This document shows, in pieces, positions 14,401-24,124 of a stretch of 64,000 nt of DNA. Under the pieces are notes generated by a model, which was not told the origin of the DNA, did no database searches, and saw only the letters and a list, made by a program, of their open reading frames with translations. Made by a program: the position numbers and the translations under genes. The number at the start of each line of letters is the position of its first letter. Within the stretch, counting starts at the first letter, position 1. The stretch lies in assembly GCF_041261205.1 (NCBI RefSeq), contig NZ_JBGCCH010000035.1:1-64000 (forward strand). Reading direction: 5' to 3'. The stretch is from Catenulispora sp. MAP5-51. GTDB lineage: Bacteria; Actinomycetota; Actinomycetes; Streptomycetales; Catenulisporaceae.

Positions 14401-17400
14401 CCCAGCTTGGAGAGGGTGATCGCCAGCGCGGCCTGCACCACCATGAACAGCGTCACGCCCTGCTCGCGCGCGACCTCGGCCAAGCGCCGGTGCACGGGTG
14501 CCGGAACCGGCATCTCGATCGTGTGTCCCTGGTGGCCGGCCACCATCGCCGGACGCGGACGGTCGCTCGGCAGCGCCAGCTCCTCCGGGATCCCGGCCAG
14601 AGCCTCCCGCCAGTACGCCACCTGCTGGGACAGCACGCTCGCGGCATCGTCCTCGGAGCCGAGCAGTTCCCGTTGCCACAACGCGTAATCCGCGTACTGC
14701 ACCGGCAACGGCGACCACACCGGGGCCTCACCACGGCACCGCGCCGCATACGCCTCGGAGACGTCCCGGGCCAGCGGGCCCATCGACCAGCCGTCCGTGG
14801 CGATGTGATGGACCACCAGCAACAGCACGTGCTCTTCCGGCGCGGTCTGGAACAGCCGAGCCCGCAACGGCAGATCGGATTCCAGGTCGAAGGGCTCGCG
14901 CACGGCCTCGGACATCGCCGAAGCGCATTCGGTGTCGGCCACGGCGACCGCGGGCAGGTCCCAGTCCAGGCCGCCCGCGTCCAGCACCCGCTGATTCGGC
15001 ACGCCGTCCAACGCCGGAAACACGGTGCGCAGCACCTCGTGCCGCTCCAGCACATCCCGCACCGCCGCCGAGAGCGCCGGCACGTCCAGGGCACCGGACA
15101 GCCGCAGCGCGATCGGGTTCACGTACGCGGTGCTCGACGTCTCCAGCTGCGCGAGGAACCACAGCCGCTGCTGGGCGAACGACAGCGGCATGGTCTGCTG
15201 CCGGGCGCGCCCGGTGAGTGCGGCGCGCGCGGGGGCGGCCGTCTCCAGCCGGGCGGCGAGGCCCGCGACCGTAGGCGCCTCGAAGATCGCCCGCACCGCC
15301 ACCTCGACGCCGAGCACCGAGCGGATCCGGCTGGCGAGCCGGGTCGCCAGGAGCGAGTGGCCGCCGAGGTCGAAGAAGCCTTCATCGGGCTGGACCCGGT
15401 CCACGCCGAGGACTTCGGCGAACACCGTGCACAGGAGTTCCTCGACCAGGGTGGCCGGGCGACGGCCCGGCGCCGAAGCCGTGAGGGCGGGGGCGGGCAG
15501 CGCCCGGCGATCCAGCTTGCCGTTCGCGGTCAGCGGCAGCACGTCCAGCACGACGATCGCCGACGGAACCATGTAGTCGGGAAGGCGGCCGGCCACGAAG
15601 TCGCGGATCTGCGAGCTCAGCGCGGAAGCTGAGGCCGCGGTGTCCGCCGGGACGATGTAGGCGACGAGGCGCTTGTCTCCGGGGGTGTCCTCACGGGCGA
15701 TGACAGCCGCCTGTGACACCAGTTCGTGGTCGGCGGCCACGGTCTCGACTTCGCCGGGTTCGATGCGGAACCCGCGGATCTTCACCTGCTCGTCGGCGCG
15801 GCCGGCGAACTCCAGTCGGCCGTCGGCGGACCAGCGCGCAAGGTCGCCGGTCCGGTACATCCGGGAGCCGGCGGCACCGTCGAACGGGTCGGCGAGGAAG
15901 CGCTCGGCGGACAGCCCGGGTCGGCCCGCATAGCCGCGCGCCACCTGCGTACCGGCCACATACAGTTGACCGGTCACGCCCGCCGGAACGGGGTTCAGCA
16001 TGTCGTCGAGCACGTACATGCGCATGTTCGCGATCGGGGAGCCGATGGCCGGTGTCCGGTCAGAGGCGGTGTCCACGTCGCAGCAGGACACCATGACGGT
16101 GGCTTCGGTCGGGCCGTAGGTGTTCACCACGCGGCGGCCACCCTCGCCCCAGGCAGCGGCCAGCGATGCCGACAGCGCCTCGGCACCGGACACGACCGTG
16201 CGCAGCCCCGGAACCGAAGCCGGATCCCACACCTGAAGCAACGACGGCACCACACTCGCCACCGACACCCCGGCGGTACGGACCAGACTCGACAGCAGCT
16301 CCAGCTCCGAGCGTTCCCCAGTATCGGCGACGACCAGCGTGCCGCCGGCGGCCAGCACGACCGCCACATCGAACACCGAGGCGTCGAAGCTGAAGGAAGC
16401 GAACTGCAACACCGCGACGCCCGGCGCCACACCCAACTCAGAACCGAAGGCCGACGCCAGGTTCACGACACCCCGATGGCCGACCTGCACACCCTTCGGC
16501 ACGCCTGTCGAACCCGATGTGTAGATCACGTAGGCCAGGCCGTCAGCACTGACGTTCACCGCCGGCGCATCAGAGGACAGAGCCGCATCGGACCACACCT
16601 GCGCCAGCGACTCGGGTGTGAGCACACACACCGGGGCCGCATCGGCGACCATCAGATCCAGACGCTCAGCCGGATACTCCGGGTCGAGCGGAAGGTAGGC
16701 ACCGCCGGCCTTCCAGACACCCAGAATCGCCGTGACCATGTCGATCCCACGCGGCAGACACAAGCCCACCACGCGCTCTGGACCAACGCCAACACCACGC
16801 AAGTACTGCGCGACACGATTGGCCCGCGCATCCAACTCCCCATACGTGACAACGGAATCCCCACACACCACCGCAACCGCGTCAGGATTCTGTGAGGCAC
16901 GGCGCGCGAACAGCTCCGGAACCACCTCCGACGGCACCTCGGCCGCCGTGTCGTTCCACCCCAGCACCACCTGACGACGCTCGGCCTCATCGAGCACCGA
17001 GAGCCGACTGAGACTCACCGACGGATCCCGCGTCACCGCGTCGAGCACGCGCACGAGTCGCTGCCCGAACAGCGCGGCGCTGTCCGGATCGAACAGGTCG
17101 GCCGAGACCGTCACCGAGCCCCGCAGTCCCGCCGGGGCACCGTCGGCCTCCCAGTACTCCCCCAGCCGCACGTCCAGATCGAACCGGGCCGACTCGGCAC
17201 CGGTCGGCAGCAGCGCGGTACGCACACCGGGCAGCTCCAGGGTCGTCTCGGCGATGCTCCGCACCGTGAGCATGACCTGGAACAACGGATGCCGGGCCAT
17301 CGACCGGACCGGAGCCAGCGCCTCCACCAGACGCTCGAACGGCACGTCCTGGTTCGCGAACGCCGACAGGCTCGCCTCGCGGACGCGGTCCAGCAGTTCG

Positions 17401-20400
17401 GCGAACGTCGGGTCGCCGGAGACGTCGGTACGCAGAACCAGGGTGTTGACGAAGAAGCCGACCAGATCGTCCAGCGCCTCATCGGTACGACCGGCCACCG
17501 GCGATCCGATGGGGATGTCAGCACCCGCACCCAGCTTGGAGAGGGTGACGGCCAGGGCGGCTTGCACCACCATGAACGCCGTCACGCCATGGCTGCGCGT
17601 CACCTCGGCCAGCCGGGCGTGGATCCCGGCCGGAACCATCACCTCCACCGTGTGGCCCTCATGACCGGACGCCGCCGGACGCCCCCGGTCGACGGGCAGC
17701 GCCAGCTCCTCCGGAACCCCGGCCAAAGCCTGCTGCCAGAACGCCACCTGCCGCGACAGCAGGCTGTCCGCGTCGTCCTCGGATCCCAGCAGCTCCCGCT
17801 GCCACAACGCGTAGTCCGCGTACTGGACCGGCAGCGGCTCCCACACTGGCACAGAACCCTGACACCGCGCCGAGTACGCCGCGGAGAGGTCGTCGGCCAG
17901 CCGGCCCATCGACCAGCCGTCGGTCGCGATGTGGTGCACCACCAGGACCAGCACGTGCTCATCCGGGCCGACCTGGAACAGCCGGGCGCGCAGCGGGACG
18001 TCGACTTCGAGGTCGAAGGTCTGCCGGGCCGCGGCGGCGATGAGCTCGGCCAGATCGGCCTCGCCGACCTGTTCCACCGGCACGTCGACGGCCACGGCCA
18101 CGGCATTGGCATTGGCATTGGCATTGGCATTGGCATAGACATCGGCATCGGCATCGGCATCGGCGCTCAACACGCGCTGGCACGGCACGCCGTCCACCGC
18201 CGGGAACACCGTCCGCAGCACCTCGTGCCGTTCCACCACGTCCCGCAACGCCGCCGACAGCGCCGCCGCGTCCAGCGCACCCGACAACCGCACCGCGATC
18301 GGGTTCACGTAGACGGAGGCCGAGCGGTCGAGCCGGTCCAGGAACCACAGCCGCTGCTGAGCGAACGACAACGGCATCGGGTCCGGACGCTCCCACGGCG
18401 CCAGCGCGGCCCGGGCCGGACCCGCCAGCTCCAGCCGGCGTGCGAGCGCGCGCGGCGTCGGCGCCTCGAACACCGAGCGCACCGAGACCTCGACGCCGAA
18501 CACCGGGCGGATCCGGCCGACCAGCCGGGTGGCGAGCAGCGAATGGCCGCCGTGCGCGAAGAAGTCGTCGTCGGCGCCGATCCGTTCCAGACCGAGGACT
18601 TCGGCGAACACCGAGCCGAGCAGTTCCTCCACCATGGTCGCCGGGATCCGGCCGGGGCCCGCCGCGTGTTCCGGTGCGTAGTCCGGCGCGGGCAGCGCCC
18701 TGTGGTCCAGCTTCCCGTTCACCGTCAGCGGAAGCGCATCCAGCACCACCACGGCGGAGGGCACGAGGTGCTCCGGGACGCGGTCGGACACGAACGCGCG
18801 CACCCGTGCGCTCAACGGCGCGTTGGCGTTGGCGTTGCCGCCGGTACCGTCGGCGGGCACGACATACGCGACCAGCCGCTTGTCGCCGGGGACGTCCTCC
18901 CGCACGACGACAGCGGTCCGGCCGACCAGCGGACACCGCGCCACGACCGTCTCGACCTCGCCGGGCTCGATCCGGAACCCGCGGATCTTCACCTGGTCGT
19001 CGGTCCGGCCCAGGAACTGGAGGCGGCCGTCGGCGGTCCAGCGCACCACATCGCCGGTGCGGTACAGCCGGGACCCGTCGGCGGCGTGCGGATCGGCCAC
19101 GAACCGCGCCGCGGTCAGACCCGGACGGCCCAGGTATCCACGGGCCAGGCCGATGCCGGCGACGTAGAGTTCGCCGGCCGCCCCGGCCGGGACCGGGGCG
19201 AGGTGGGCGTCGAGGACGTACACGCGGGTGTTGGCGATCGGCGTGCCGATGTGCGGGTCCTGGCCTACGGCCAGCGGGTTCGCCATGGTCGCGCAGACCG
19301 TGTTCTCGGTCGGCCCGTAGGCGTTGACGAAGCGGCGGCCGGCCGACCAGCGCGCCACCAGCTCGCCGGTGACCGCCTCCCCGGCCGAGATGATCGTGCG
19401 CAGGTCGGTCATCCGGTCCGCGGGGACGCCGCTGAGCGCGGCCGGCGTCACCGTGGCGTGGCTGACCCGCTCCCGGCGCATCAGCGCCGCCAGCTCCGCG
19501 CCGTCGAACGCGCGCGGCGGGGCGATCACCATCGTGCCGCCCGCCGCGAAGGCCATCAGCAATTCCCAGACGGAGGCGTCGAAACTCGGCGAGCTGCACG
19601 CGAGGACTCGGGAGTCGGCGGTGAGGTCGAACTCTGCGATCTGCGCGGCGGCCAGGCTCGGCAGGCCGGCGTGGGTGACGACGACGCCCTTCGGGCGTCC
19701 GGTGGATCCCGAGGTGTAGATCACGTACGCGGCGTGGGAGGACAAGACGGCGACTGGTGCCGTCGGCTCGTCCATCGGCTCGTCCGCTGCCTCGAGCGCG
19801 CCGTCGTCCAGGATCAGCAGCGGGACGTCGGAGTCTCCGGCGACCACTGTCGTCAGATCACTGATAGTCACGACGCACGTCGGGTGTGCGTCCTGGACCA
19901 TGAAGGCGATCCGCTCGGCCGGGTAGCCCGGGTCCAGGGGCAGGAACGCGCCGCCGGCCTTCCAGACGGCCAAGATCGCGGTCACCATGGCGGCCCCGCG
20001 CGGCAGGCAGATCCCGACGACCGATTCCGGTCCGACTCCCGCGGCGATCAGCCTGTGGGCCAGACGGCCTGCGCGGGCGTCGAGCTCGCCGTAGCTGAGC
20101 GTCGTGTCGTCGGCGACCACGGCCACCGTGTCCGGGTACTGCGATGCGCGCTCGTGGAACAGCGAGGGCATCGGCGTCGAGGGAGTCGGGACCGTGGTGG
20201 CGTTCCAGGTCCGCAGGACGCGCTCGCGCTCGGCCGGTCCGAGGACCGGCAGCCGGCCGACGGCCTGGTCCCCCGGCACGGTCGCCATCGCGGTCAGGAC
20301 GCGCTGGAAGCGGTCGGCGAGGGCGCGGACCGAGTCGGCGGTGTGGACCTCGGGGTTGGCGTCGAAGGCGACCGACAGCACGCCGTCGGAGGAGGCGCCG

Positions 20401-21548
20401 TAGACGTTGAGGCGCATGTCGTCGACGGGGCCGCTGGCCAGGGTGTGGACCTCGGCGGGGCAGTCGCCGAAGGTCAGGACGGCACTGTCCGGGACGACGT
20501 TGACCGACAGGCCCCACAGCGCGGCGTCAGGGCCCAGATTCAGGGCGGTGCGGATGCTCTCGTGCCGGTGGAGCTGGTGCCGCATCGCGTCCCGGACCGC
20601 TCCGGAAGTCTGCGTGAGAAGTGCGGCGACGGAGGTGTGCGGCCGCACCGCCAGGCGGACCGGCAGGACGTTGGTCGTCATGCCCGGGATGCCGCGCAGC
20701 GTCGTCGGGCGTCCGATCGTCGGGAACCCCACGACGACGTCCTCGGCCCCGGTGCCGCGGTGCAGATACGCGGCCGCGGCGCCGACCAGGAACTCGGCGA
20801 CGCCGACACCGGCAAGACGGGCGGCGGCGCGGATCCCCGCCGACTCCTCGACACCGAACTCGACCCGGTGGCGGCTGGGCAGGAGCCGGGCCCGGCGGAC
20901 CCGGCGGCCGTCGGGGCCGACGGCTTCGGGGCAGCCGTCCAGGGCCGTACGCCAGTAAGCGGCGTCCTGGCCGGATGCCGGCGAGACACGGTAGGCGGCG
21001 TCGGCGGCGATCAGTTCCGAGTACGGCGCCAGGGCGCCCGCCGCCGGGTCCCGGCCGGCGGCCAGCGCCGTGTAGACGGCGGCCTGGCGGGCCAGGACGA
21101 CCGAGGCGCCGAAACCGTCGACGGCGATGTGGGGCACGCGCTGGTACCACAGGAACCGGTCCGGACCGGCGCGGAACACGGCCTGGGTGAACAGCGGACC
21201 GGTCGCGAGGTCGACAGGACGGTGCATGTCGCGCCACATCCACTCCCGCGCGGCGGCGGTGGGGTCCGACTCGGCGCTGACATCGAGCAGGTGCAGGGGC
21301 CAGTCCTGCAAACGACCGACGGACTGGGCCGGCTGCCCGCCCTCCGTCCGGATCCGCAGGTGCAGCGCCTCGGCTTCGGCGACCGTGGTCCGCAGAGCCC
21401 TTTCGAACAAGTCCAGATCCAGGCCGCCTCGGATTTCCACATAGACGCCCATGTTGTGCAGTGCGCCTTCGGGATTCAGCTGCTGGGCATACCAAAGGCC
21501 GAGTTGTCCGGCCGTCAGATCGTGAAGTCCGTCAGCGGATCCGGTCAT
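1..21548 (-). CDS. Giant nonribosomal peptide synthetase, seven modules visible, 3' end outside window
   Basis: One uninterrupted frame of about 7182 codons runs from an ATG at 21548 off the left edge of the window. It starts with a condensation (C) domain, so it probably accepts an acyl group from an ACP or fatty-acyl donor rather than loading an amino acid first. Domain order is C-A-T repeated, with phosphopantetheine serines (GGHSL motif) at residues about 1003, 2065, 3110, 4195, 5275 and 6328. C2 to C5 have the [10 protein letters not shown] signature and HHIATDG active site of LCL domains. C6 and C7 instead carry APLQEG-FHH and [10 protein letters not shown] motifs typical of dual epimerization/condensation domains. 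A7 is truncated. No thioesterase is seen, so the chain is released further left. A StrR-type operator lies 242 bp upstream, between this gene and the divergent hydroxylase. Both strands are open over long stretches; the protein motifs exist only on the minus strand. Confidence 0.97.
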   Translation of the reverse strand, partial: MTGSADGLHDLTAGQLGLWYAQQLNPEGALHNMGVYVEIRGGLDLDLFERALRTTVAEAEALHLRIRTEGGQPAQSVGRLQDWPLHLLDVSAESDPTAAAREWMWRDMHRPVDLATGPLFTQAVFRAGPDRFLWYQRVPHIAVDGFGASVVLARQAAVYTALAAGRDPAAGALAPYSELIAADAAYRVSPASGQDAAYWRTALDGCPEAVGPDGRRVRRARLLPSRHRVEFGVEESAGIRAAARLAGVGVAEFLVGAAAAYLHRGTGAEDVVVGFPTIGRPTTLRGIPGMTTNVLPVRLAVRPHTSVAALLTQTSGAVRDAMRHQLHRHESIRTALNLGPDAALWGLSVNVVPDSAVLTFGDCPAEVHTLASGPVDDMRLNVYGASSDGVLSVAFDANPEVHTADSVRALADRFQRVLTAMATVPGDQAVGRLPVLGPAERERVLRTWNATTVPTPSTPMPSLFHERASQYPDTVAVVADDTTLSYGELDARAGRLAHRLIAAGVGPESVVGICLPRGAAMVTAILAVWKAGGAFLPLDPGYPAERIAFMVQDAHPTCVVTISDLTTVVAGDSDVPLLILDDGALEAADEPMDEPTAPVAVLSSHAAYVIYTSGSTGRPKGVVVTHAGLPSLAAAQIAEFDLTADSRVLACSSPSFDASVWELLMAFAAGGTMVIAPPRAFDGAELAALMRRERVSHATVTPAALSGVPADRMTDLRTIISAGEAVTGELVARWSAGRRFVNAYGPTENTVCATMANPLAVGQDPHIGTPIANTRVYVLDAHLAPVPAGAAGELYVAGIGLARGYLGRPGLTAARFVADPHAADGSRLYRTGDVVRWTADGRLQFLGRTDDQVKIRGFRIEPGEVETVVARCPLVGRTAVVVREDVPGDKRLVAYVVPADGTGGNANANAPLSARVRAFVSDRVPEHLVPSAVVVLDALPLTVNGKLDHRALPAPDYAPEHAAGPGRIPATMVEELLGSVFAEVLGLERIGADDDFFAHGGHSLLATRLVGRIRPVFGVEVSVRSVFEAPTPRALARRLELAGPARAALAPWERPDPMPLSFAQQRLWFLDRLDRSASVYVNPIAVRLSGALDAAALSAALRDVVERHEVLRTVFPAVDGVPCQRVLSADADADADVYANANANANANAVAVAVDVPVEQVGEADLAELIAAAARQTFDLEVDVPLRARLFQVGPDEHVLVLVVHHIATDGWSMGRLADDLSAAYSARCQGSVPVWEPLPVQYADYALWQRELLGSEDDADSLLSRQVAFWQQALAGVPEELALPVDRGRPAASGHEGHTVEVMVPAGIHARLAEVTRSHGVTAFMVVQAALAVTLSKLGAGADIPIGSPVAGRTDEALDDLVGFFVNTLVLRTDVSGDPTFAELLDRVREASLSAFANQDVPFERLVEALAPVRSMARHPLFQVMLTVRSIAETTLELPGVRTALLPTGAESARFDLDVRLGEYWEADGAPAGLRGSVTVSADLFDPDSAALFGQRLVRVLDAVTRDPSVSLSRLSVLDEAERRQVVLGWNDTAAEVPSEVVPELFARRASQNPDAVAVVCGDSVVTYGELDARANRVAQYLRGVGVGPERVVGLCLPRGIDMVTAILGVWKAGGAYLPLDPEYPAERLDLMVADAAPVCVLTPESLAQVWSDAALSSDAPAVNVSADGLAYVIYTSGSTGVPKGVQVGHRGVVNLASAFGSELGVAPGVAVLQFASFSFDASVFDVAVVLAAGGTLVVADTGERSELELLSSLVRTAGVSVASVVPSLLQVWDPASVPGLRTVVSGAEALSASLAAAWGEGGRRVVNTYGPTEATVMVSCCDVDTASDRTPAIGSPIANMRMYVLDDMLNPVPAGVTGQLYVAGTQVARGYAGRPGLSAERFLADPFDGAAGSRMYRTGDLARWSADGRLEFAGRADEQVKIRGFRIEPGEVETVAADHELVSQAAVIAREDTPGDKRLVAYIVPADTAASASALSSQIRDFVAGRLPDYMVPSAIVVLDVLPLTANGKLDRRALPAPALTASAPGRRPATLVEELLCTVFAEVLGVDRVQPDEGFFDLGGHSLLATRLASRIRSVLGVEVAVRAIFEAPTVAGLAARLETAAPARAALTGRARQQTMPLSFAQQRLWFLAQLETSSTAYVNPIALRLSGALDVPALSAAVRDVLERHEVLRTVFPALDGVPNQRVLDAGGLDWDLPAVAVADTECASAMSEAVREPFDLESDLPLRARLFQTAPEEHVLLLVVHHIATDGWSMGPLARDVSEAYAARCRGEAPVWSPLPVQYADYALWQRELLGSEDDAASVLSQQVAYWREALAGIPEELALPSDRPRPAMVAGHQGHTIEMPVPAPVHRRLAEVAREQGVTLFMVVQAALAITLSKLGAGTDIPIGSPVAGRTDEALDDLVGFFVNTLVLRTDVSGDPTFAELLDRVREASLSAFANQDVPFEHLVEAMAPVRSLTRHPLFQVMLTVQNTDRVVPGLAGLDVGVLPIGTGTARFDLDVSVVESFHTDGAPTGLGIEVTVSADLFDPESAETFADRLIRVLTTVAADPALRVGQVAVMDAAERRQVVSGWNDTAAEVPSEVIPEAFARRAAQCPDAVAVTYEDSVVTYGELDARANRVAQHLRREGVDPECLVGLCLPRGIDMVAAILGVWKAGGAYLPLDPEYPAERLDLMIVDAVPVGVLTPESLAQVWSDESLPSDAPGVQVGADGLAYVIYTSGSTGMPKGVQVGHRGLANLASAFGAELGVAPGVSVLQFASFSFDASVFDVAVVLAAGGTLVVAGPGERSEPELLSTLVRTAGVSVASVVPSLLQVWDPASVPGLRTVVSGAEALSASLAAAWGEGGRRVVNTYGPTEATVMVSCCDVDTASDRTPAIGSPIANMRMYVLDDMLSPVPVGVTGDLYVAGTQVARGYAGRPGLSAERFVADPFDGENGSRMYRTGDLARWAADGSLEFAGRADDQVKIRGFRVEPGEVQAVVVAHELVSQAAVIAREDTPGDKRLVAYIVATDSPDEDLVAGLPASVRALAAERLPEHMVPSAVVVLDAIPLSANGKLDRAALPIPDYTSASTSRGPANLVEELLCAVFAETLGLEQIGRDDSFFDLGGHSLLVTRLVSRIRSVFGVELPARAVFEAPTVAGVAARLEAAGAARAGIVARERPDLVPLSFSQQRLWFVAQLEGPSTTYVNPIALRLAGRLDRSALEAAFRDVMGRHEVLRTVYPQHDGRPYQRLLDMDEVLWSLPAIAMPETAVPATVMPEPDLAEAIAAAAGRPFDLGTEVPVRARLFETGPDEHVLFLAVHHIATDGWSMGPLTRDLATAYAARCRGEAPKWERLPVQYADYAIWQRELLGGADDPGSVLSQQVEYWREALAGIPEELALPSDRPRPATAASHRGHTVDLTVPAAVHQRLADVAREQGVTLFMVAQAALAITLSKLGAGTDIPIGSPVAGRTDGALDDLVGFFVNTLVLRTDLSGDPTFAELLDRVREMSLSAYAHQDVPIEHLVEVLAPVRSLSRHPLFQVNLALQNTGEAVLDLPGIRAAAVPMADLAARFDIGVALVEDFSGEDGGSRPAGLRGVVTVAADMFDPHSAEMIARRLTRVLEVVSEDVSARLSSMSVLDDAELARILRDWNDTAVDVALTTAPELIAAQARRIPDSIAVVFGEEEVCYEDLESRAARLAHHLRGMGVGPESVVGVALPRGLDMVVTVLAVWKAGGAYLPLDPGHPVERLAFMLSDSRVVAVVGTDEVLEDLPAGRIRMVALDSPHTQAFLSAMPTTDPGVAVLPDHPAYVIYTSGSTGAPKGVQVTHRGLANYLAVVPDRLGLGGSGERYAVAQAMVTDFANTVVFTSLATGGVLHILDHEVVTDPEAVAGYVAGRGVQHMKLTPSHLAALSAGGGPARLLPARTLVLGGEASSSAMVGELLGLGGERVLANHYGPTETTIGVATTRLTAAGSATARPAGAPVPIGTPVGNTRMYVLDEWLSPVPVGVAGELYVAGPQLARGYAGRPGLTAGRFVADPFVADGSRLYRTGDRVRWTADGQIVFGGRADDQVKIRGFRVEPGEVQAVVAEHPLVDHATVVAGRDDAGESRLVAYIVLTEDAERDGTVASVTGFAARRLPDYMVPSAVMVLDALPLTANGKLDRRALPEPEHTEAAAGRGPSTVVEEILCSIFGEILGLERVGVDDSFFDLGGHSLLAIRMLSRVRSVLGAELEIRVVFEAPTVAGLASRLELAGPARTALAPQERPERVPLSFAQQRLWFLDRIHGPSTVYANPIALRLSGALDAAALSAAVRDVLERHEVLRTVFPAVEASPYQRVVPMADLAFELPVVQVTEADVADAIAEAAGRAFDLTSELPLRAVLFQTDVQEHVFLLVVHHIATDGWSTGPLARDLSQAYAARCQGSVPTWEPLPVQYADYSLWQRELLGSEDDPDSPHSRQVAYWREALDGVPEELELPSDRARPPAASYLGHTVGLQIPADLHARLADLARELGVTLFMLLHSATAILLSRLGAGTDIPVGTAIAGRTDEALDDLIGFFVNTQVLRTDLSGDPTVADIVLRAREASLSALGHQDVPFERLVEELAPVRSLARHPLFQVMLNLQNAARADVDFTGVQVSGVQARQSVAKFDLDIAMSEDFDDAGAPAGLRGALTGTADLFDTASVQRFAQWFVRVVEQMAADPGVRLSAVSLLDGAERDRVVVEWNDTAVDVPALTLPELFEQQAARAPGAVAVVCEGADGDLSYGELDARANRLARLLIARGVGPESLVAVAMGRGADLMVALLAVVKAGGAYVPVDPAYPADRIAFMLTDAAPVLVLASAADAGCVPAGTDFPVLVVDSPDTAAELLGLSAALVGDAERSAPLSLAHPAYVIYTSGSTGRPKGVLVSHAGLASFVDGPSRVMGVGPGHRVGQFASASFDMFGWEWFMTLLTGATLVVIPEERRFGTDLTGFLAEQRVTHVTLTPAVVATLAEGSIDPSVVLTVAGEDCPPHLMSRWARGREMFNSYGPAETTVDTTLWRCDADAGTTAVGAPVANTRVYVLDDSLSPVPPGVPGEFYVAGAGLARGYFRRAGLTAERFTACPFGAPGERMYRTGDRGKWGPDGVLIYLGRTDDQVKIRGRRIEPGEVRGVLLESPLVRQAAVVAHLDDAGETRLVGYVVLADSAAPIAGAAAKAVLAQGAVSAEEQIAAVRGFAAERLPEYLVPSAFVPVEALPMTANGKLDRRALPAPDFAGSASEGRAPATVVEGVVCSVFAEVLGLDRVGVEDDFFALGGHSLLAVSLAERLRARGVSVSVRALFASPTPAGIAAVAGVPEVVVPPNRIPADAQEITPDMVTLVDLTQAQLDLIVAKVPGGAANTADIYPLAPLQEGMFFHHLMAEDGGEDVYLEPTLLSFDSRDRLDAMLAALQRIVDRHGIYRTAVMWEGLPEPLQVVCRTVALPVTEVAVDAGGDVAAALARAAGSRMDLAVAPLVRVHIAGEPGTGRWTALLEMHHMLQDHTGWDVVMDELVAILDGRADRLPEPVPFRDFVAQTRLGVTREEHSRFFGELLGDVTETTAPYGLLDVHGAGEAAQQARVLMDDGLAARLRERARVLGVTPATVFHVAWARVLASVAGREDVVFGTVLFGRMNAGAGADRVPGPFMNTLPVRVRVDAVDAAGAVAGMHTQLADLLVHEHAPLAVAQQASGVVAPAPLFSSIFNYRYQGGVGRQGEERRLDGVETVFVRRVTNYPLDVAVNDTGSGFGIAVGAVAPADPQQVCALMLTAVANLVQALEQSPDLPLRRVEIMDKAGRRRVLSGKRRGSGIHDVIAERVAQGTDAVAVVCGDSVVTYGELDARANRVAQYLRGVGVGPECVVGLCLPRGIDMVTAILGVWKAGGAYLPLDPEYPAERLDLMVADAAPICVLTAESLAQVWSDSSLSSDAPAVRVTADGLAYVIYTSGSTGVPKGVQVGHRGVLNLASAFGAELGVAPGVSVLQFASFSFDASVFDVAVVLAGGGTLVVAGPGERSEPDLLSALVRTAGVSVASVVPSLLQVWDPASVPGLRTVVSGAEALSASLAAAWGEGARRVVNTYGPTEATVMVSCCDVDTESGRIPAIGSPIANMRAYVLDAFLEPVPAGVIGELYVAGVQLARGYANRPGLSAERFVADPFDDADGSRMYRTGDLARWGADGSLEFAGRADEQVKIRGFRIEPGEVQAVVADHELVSQAAVIAREDSPGNKRLVAYVVATDPADEDLVAGLPAAVKAQAAERLPEHMIPSAVVVLDAIPLSANGKLDRKALPAPDYTATSTSRGPATAAEELLCAVFAEVLGLERVGVEDNFFELGGHSLLAVSLVERLRSRGVPVSVRALFASPTPAGIAAVAGGPRIEVPPNLIPEDATAITPDLVTLVDLSQAEIDAVVAKVPGGAANVADIYPLAPLQEGMYFHHMLAEDGGDAYVQPMVVEFGSRERMDAVLAALQQVVNRHDIYRTAIISEGLREPVQVVCRRVDLPIVELAAHESPDMTGWLLSAAGGRMDLQRAPLTRVFVAEQSGTGRWSALLQMHHMLQDHTGWEVVMEEIAAILRGDGDSLPAPHPFRDFVGNARLGVSREEHSRFFAELLGDVTETTAPFGLLDVHGDGADAAQATLLVDEALSRRVRGRARVLGTTPATLFHVAWARVVASVSGREDVVFGTVLFGRMNAGAGADRVPGPFLNTLPVRVRTDAISVEAAVSGMQSQLADLLVHEHAPLAVAQQASGVVAPAPLFTSIFNYRHSRRPGEDGADSAQSTVADGIQVRLNRQRTNYPISGAVDDIGEAFEIVVDAVAPADAGRVCALMLTAVEGLVAALEHDTATSLAAVPVLGAIERSQVVEQWSVPAVPVVSVTMPELFAAQVAARRDAVAVECEDAAITYGELDARANRLARHLTGLGVGPETVVGVCLERSAELIVALLAVLKAGGAYLPLDPQYPADRLAYMVQDAKAVCVLTASELAAADVSESEDAVEAVSALGLLPSHPAYVIYTSGSTGRPKGVVVDHACAVGLFAASQGLFEFGADDVWSWFHSFAFDFSVWELWGALLHGGRVVVVPFAVSRSPEEFVRLLGRSRVSMLSQTPSAFYQLVDAEAGCAPGVVADVRAVVFGGEALDPARLAGWWARHPEGPRLVNMYGITETTVHVTFQELARDGGSGSVIGLGLPGLRVFVL
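2480..5639 (-). other. NRPS module 6: dual E/C-A-T, pocket X again
   Basis: The condensation domain (about 5590-4200) has [12 protein letters not shown] near its N-terminus and [10 protein letters not shown] at the active site. Dual epimerization/condensation domains carry an extra HHx(4-6)GD-like motif at this place. The A6 pocket reads D-A-F-S-V-G-T-V-M-K, identical to A2 and A3. The T serine codon is 2565-2567. Confidence 0.8.
5640..8880 (-). other. NRPS module 5: C-A-T, unassigned pocket Y
   Basis: LCL condensation domain with HHIATDGWS, and an A domain with pocket D-M-W-T-T-A-S-V-D-K, to which I cannot assign a substrate. The T serine codon is 5724-5726. The next C domain is of the dual epimerization/condensation kind, so the residue loaded here is predicted to be epimerized to D before transfer. 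Confidence 0.78.
8881..12135 (-). other. NRPS module 4: C-A-T, Asp-like pocket
   Basis: LCL condensation domain. Around 11755-11830 an early C-domain loop carries a degenerate Pro-Ala-Ile/Val-rich repeat at the same place as the Asn-Ala insertion of module 2. The A4 pocket reads D-F-T-K-V-G-H-I-G-K, one residue from the Asp code DLTKVGHIGK, so Asp (or Asn) is predicted. The T serine codon is 8964-8966. Confidence 0.82.
12136..15269 (-). other. NRPS module 3: C-A-T, same unassigned pocket X
   Basis: LCL condensation domain with HHIATDG, A domain with the pocket D-A-F-S-V-G-T-V-M-K identical to A2, and T serine at 12219-12221. Long stretches of the A domain (for example around 13190-13280 versus 16320-16410) are nearly identical in DNA to module 2, which points to recent duplication or gene conversion. 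Confidence 0.8.
15270..18465 (-). other. NRPS module 2: C-A-T, unassigned pocket X
   Basis: LCL-type condensation domain with HHIATDG. A hexamer-repeat insertion at 18090-18165 gives an Asp-Ala / Asn-Ala stretch in an early C-domain loop. A2 pocket residues read D-A-F-S-V-G-T-V-M-K, which matches no code I can name with confidence. The same ten residues recur in modules 3 and 6, so one uncommon or shared substrate is used three times. The T serine codon is 15354-15356. Confidence 0.8.
18090..18165. repeat. Hexamer tandem repeat inside NRPS C2 domain
   Basis: On the plus strand the units are ggccac, ggcatt and ggcatc, about 13 in a row. In the minus-strand protein they encode alternating Asp-Ala then Asn-Ala, then Val-Ala. 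Because the unit is 6 bp, copy changes keep the reading frame. The insert is missing from C3 and C5 of the same enzyme. Confidence 0.9.
18466..21548 (-). other. NRPS module 1: C-A-T, Phe-like pocket
   Basis: The starting C domain (residues about 5-440) begins [14 protein letters not shown], like EntF-type or lipo-initiation C domains. Its active site reads PHIAVDG, so the first His of HHxxxDG is replaced by Pro while the catalytic second His is kept. The A1 pocket residues read D-A-W-T-I-A-A-V-C-K, one change from the gramicidin S synthetase Phe code, so Phe or a close aromatic analogue is likely. A short Asn-Ala repeat (18817-18840) is inserted near the end of A1. The T serine codon is 18540-18542. 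The adjacent CmlA-like hydroxylase might act on this residue; that link is inference. Confidence 0.85.
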
Positions 21549-21789
21549 TCCCCTACACCTCTATCGCTCGCGCCGGGACGGCGGCTATCGGGCTTCTGGT
21601 ACCGATCGCCAGGCCGAGGCTCCCCGCGCATTGGCGAATACCGGGCAGGAGGCGGTGGGAGGGCTGCGATTCAGCGCCGGAAATGAGTCAGACAATCCTT
21701 CGAGGCTGTCGCAGGCCACTGTGACACGGTGCCGCGAACGGCCTCAACGCCCTGGTTGAACGCGGTGGCGGCGGTTCGGCGGGCACCGC

Positions 21790-21818
21790 GTTCAACTGAG
21801 TCCGGGGCGCGGTTGGAC
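21790..21818. promoter_or_regulatory. StrR-type operator 1
   Basis: GTTCAAC (21790-21796), 15 bp, GTTGGAC (21812-21818): an imperfect palindrome with the spacing of StrR boxes. It lies between the NRPS start at 21548 and the hydroxylase start at 21969. Confidence 0.75.
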
Positions 21819-21836
21819 GCCCCGCGGCCGGCGGGC

Positions 21837-21874
21837 GTGCACATATCGAGGGACGCTGTGCACATATTGAGGGA
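21837..21874. promoter_or_regulatory. Direct repeats spaced 21 bp upstream of the hydroxylase
   Basis: GTGCACATATCGAGGGA (21837-21853) and GTGCACATATTGAGGGA (21858-21874) match at 16 of 17 positions. The 21-bp period is two helical turns, so both copies present the same DNA face. They may be a second operator or tandem promoter elements. Confidence 0.55.
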
Positions 21875-21968
21875 GCATCGCGCGCCATGTCATGGTGGGC
21901 CGCGGCCACACCGTGGCGGGGAAGACCGCCGGAATCGCTCGACATCCGGGGAAGACGAGGGAGAGAAG

Positions 21969-23552
21969 ATGAAAGACGAGCCGAGATTTCTCCGGCCGAA
22001 CACGATCATCGAGCCGCTGGTGGACGGATTCTATGCCTGGCTCCACACCCTGACGCCAGTGCCCGCCGCGCTGAATCTGGCGACTTTGCAGGTTCCCCTG
22101 TTGGAATCGTATCTGCAGACACCCCAAGTGCACATCAACGCCTGCAACAACCCGGCGCTGCGCGGCGGGTTCTTCGTGAACATCGGCGAGGAGCGGATCG
22201 AGGAGGTCCGCGACCTGCTGGCCGCGATCAAGCGGGACCGGGCCGACATGCTGCGCTTCGCGGCCGCGGTGGCCGAGGGCGAGGAGATCGTACGGCAGAC
22301 CGCCACCGGATTCGATCTCACGCCGATCTACCCGAAGCTGCCGGCCGAGCTGTCAGGCTTGGTGGAACTGGCCTACGACACCAACAACCAGGCCTCCATG
22401 CGCTTCCTGGAGCCGCTGCTCTATGAGAGCAGCGCCTTCACCGAGGACCGGCAGTCGGTCCAGCTGTCGTTGGAGACTGGCGTCGAGCGGCCGTTCATTC
22501 TGAGCACTCCTCGGCTGCCCTCGGCCGACGTGCTCGACCTGAAGATCCCGTTCCGGCACCCCGGGCTGACGGAGCTGTTCCGGGCGCGGGTCCACGGCAC
22601 GACGCTGCGCCGGCTCCAGGAAGCCCTGGAACTGGACTCCGCGCAGGCCGCGTTCCTGGACGGGCTCCTGACCGACGCACCCGACCTGGCCGAGGACCGG
22701 CACATCGCCGGCGGCGGCCGGGTGCGCTACTTCGGCCACGCCTGCCTGGTCCTGCAGACTCCCGAGGCGGCGATCGTCACCGACCCGTTCATCAGCGCCG
22801 AGGCCGGCGCCACGGACCGCTACACGCTGCGGGATCTGCCCGACTACATCGACCTGGTCCTGATCACCCACGGACACCAGGACCACATCGTGCTGGAGAC
22901 CCTGCTCCAGCTGCGCGGCCGGGTCGGGTCGGTGGTCGTCCCGCGCTCCTCGCGCGGCAACCTCGCCGATCCCTCGCTCGCGCTCGCCCTGAGCCGCGCC
23001 GGCCTGCCGGTGACCGAGGTGGACGACTTCTCGGAGGTGGAGTTCCCGGGCGGGAAGGTGGTCGCCACGCCGTTCCTCGGCGAGCACGCCGACCTGGACA
23101 TCAGAGCGAAGTCGACGTTCTGCGTCGAGCTGGCCGGGCGCACCGTCTTCGTGGGCGCGGACTCCTCGGGCATCGACCCGGGCCTGTACCGGTACATCCG
23201 CGGCCGCGTCGGCCGGGTCGACATGGCCTTCCTGGGCATGGAGTGCGCCGGCGCGCCGCTGACCTGGCTCTACCAGTCGCTGCTGACCCGGCCGGTGACG
23301 AAGAAGATGAGCGACTCCCGGACGCTGTCGGGCTCCGACGCGTCGCAGGCCTGCGCGATCATGGAGGAGCTGGGCGCGTCCGAGGCGTACATCTACGCCA
23401 TGGGCGAGGAGCCGTGGCTGGGGCACGTGATGGCCACGAGCTACACCGAGGACTCCTACCAACTGCAGCAGGTCGAGCAGTTCCTGTCCTGGTGCGCGGC
23501 GCGGAACATCAACGCGGAGCACCTGTACGCCAAGCGCGAATGGGTCTGGTGA
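21969..23552 (+). CDS. CmlA-type diiron aminoacyl beta-hydroxylase
   Basis: A 527-residue protein. The chosen ATG follows a purine-rich RBS and gives a length close to the chloramphenicol hydroxylase CmlA (about 530). The N-terminal half has the LVDGFYAWLHT and VPLLESYLQ signatures of the CmlA family. The C-terminal half is a metallo-beta-lactamase fold with the metal motif HGHQDH (about residue 301), a later FLGMEC segment and the SDSRTLSGSD motif. CmlA-family enzymes hydroxylate the beta carbon of an amino acid bound to an NRPS T domain. It is divergent from the NRPS and shares its operator region. The target residue is not known; Phe of module 1 or Asp of module 4 are candidates. Confidence 0.9.
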   Translation: MKDEPRFLRPNTIIEPLVDGFYAWLHTLTPVPAALNLATLQVPLLESYLQTPQVHINACNNPALRGGFFVNIGEERIEEVRDLLAAIKRDRADMLRFAAAVAEGEEIVRQTATGFDLTPIYPKLPAELSGLVELAYDTNNQASMRFLEPLLYESSAFTEDRQSVQLSLETGVERPFILSTPRLPSADVLDLKIPFRHPGLTELFRARVHGTTLRRLQEALELDSAQAAFLDGLLTDAPDLAEDRHIAGGGRVRYFGHACLVLQTPEAAIVTDPFISAEAGATDRYTLRDLPDYIDLVLITHGHQDHIVLETLLQLRGRVGSVVVPRSSRGNLADPSLALALSRAGLPVTEVDDFSEVEFPGGKVVATPFLGEHADLDIRAKSTFCVELAGRTVFVGADSSGIDPGLYRYIRGRVGRVDMAFLGMECAGAPLTWLYQSLLTRPVTKKMSDSRTLSGSDASQACAIMEELGASEAYIYAMGEEPWLGHVMATSYTEDSYQLQQVEQFLSWCAARNINAEHLYAKREWVW

Positions 23553-23572
23553 CGTCCCGATCGCAGAACACG

Positions 23573-23612
23573 GACAGCGGCCCCGGCTTCTCATCGAGCC
23601 GGGGCCGCTGTC
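23573..23612. terminator. Strong stem-loop between convergent genes
   Basis: A perfect 16-bp GC-rich stem (23573-23588 with 23597-23612) and an 8-nt loop sit 20 bp after the hydroxylase stop and 22 bp before the stop of the minus-strand gene at 23635. It is probably a bidirectional terminator. Confidence 0.8.
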
Positions 23613-23634
23613 AGCGGTATCAGGGTTCGTGCTA

Positions 23635-23955
23635 TCAGACGAGCACCAGGCGGCCGGTGCCGTTCAGCGTGGCCAGGTCCAGGTCGGCGACGCAGCGGAC
23701 CGGGTCGCCGTTCAGATTCAGGGTCCCCTCCAGGTGGACCGTGCCGGCCGAGGCCTGGAAGTCCGCCGCGGTCAGGTCGGTCGCCGCCAGGTCCAGGCGG
23801 ACGCCCAGGTCGGTCCCGCCGCGCGTGCCGGTGAACTTCACGCTGACGTGCGCGAACTCCTCGATCCGCTGCCGGAGTTCGGCGACCGAGGGCGTCGGCC
23901 CGCCGAGCGTCACCGGGTGGTCGCCCGCAGACAGGCGCTGGGTCAGTTCATTCAT
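23635..23955 (-). CDS. Small conserved protein of unknown function
   Basis: A 106-residue soluble protein starting MNELTQRLSAGDHPV, after a GAGGAG-type RBS. A longer upstream start is possible but the region before the ATG does not look coding. The middle reads HVSVKFTGTRGGTDLGVRLD and the end is rich in beta-strand-like alternation. No catalytic motif, signal peptide or membrane segment is visible. It lies between hydroxylase and APS kinase, convergent with the hydroxylase, so it probably belongs to the cluster. I do not assign a function. Confidence 0.7.
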   Translation of the reverse strand: MNELTQRLSAGDHPVTLGGPTPSVAELRQRIEEFAHVSVKFTGTRGGTDLGVRLDLAATDLTAADFQASAGTVHLEGTLNLNGDPVRCVADLDLATLNGTGRLVLV

Positions 23956-24124
23956 GGGAGAACAACTCCTCGAGATTGCCGGGCGAATTACCGGACAGTT
24001 CCGCGATGGCCCCAAGATAGACAGCGCTCGGGCGCGTTCACAATCCCGATGCCGCCGATGTTTGATCCCCGGAGAAAGCCGGTGCCAGGGTGGAGCCGGA
24101 CACCGACTTGAAAGGAATTCGGCG

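Larger units (their letters stand above)
21549..21968. promoter_or_regulatory. Divergent promoter region between NRPS and hydroxylase
   Basis: This 420-bp stretch holds no credible gene. It contains a StrR-type operator (21790-21818), a further pair of half-sites (TCAAC at 21744-21748 and GTTGAAC at 21755-21761) and a pair of direct repeats (21837-21874). It must contain promoters for both the NRPS (leftward) and the beta-hydroxylase (rightward). Confidence 0.75.

Noticed and set aside
3693-15632. A reading frame of nearly 4000 codons open on the plus strand opposite the NRPS.
   Set aside because: It is the antisense shadow of the NRPS. Its translation is Arg/His-rich with no domain motifs, while the minus strand shows every C, A and T motif in one frame. 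High GC keeps antisense frames open.
1-21548. A possible frameshift or split of the NRPS into several genes.
   Set aside because: The same frame carries recognisable motifs from the start at 21548 to position 3, and no stop codon was met in the regions translated.
17289-21686. A further long plus-strand frame opposite NRPS module 1.
   Set aside because: Same antisense effect; it has a long run of Gly-Ile-Gly from the hexamer repeat and no family signature.
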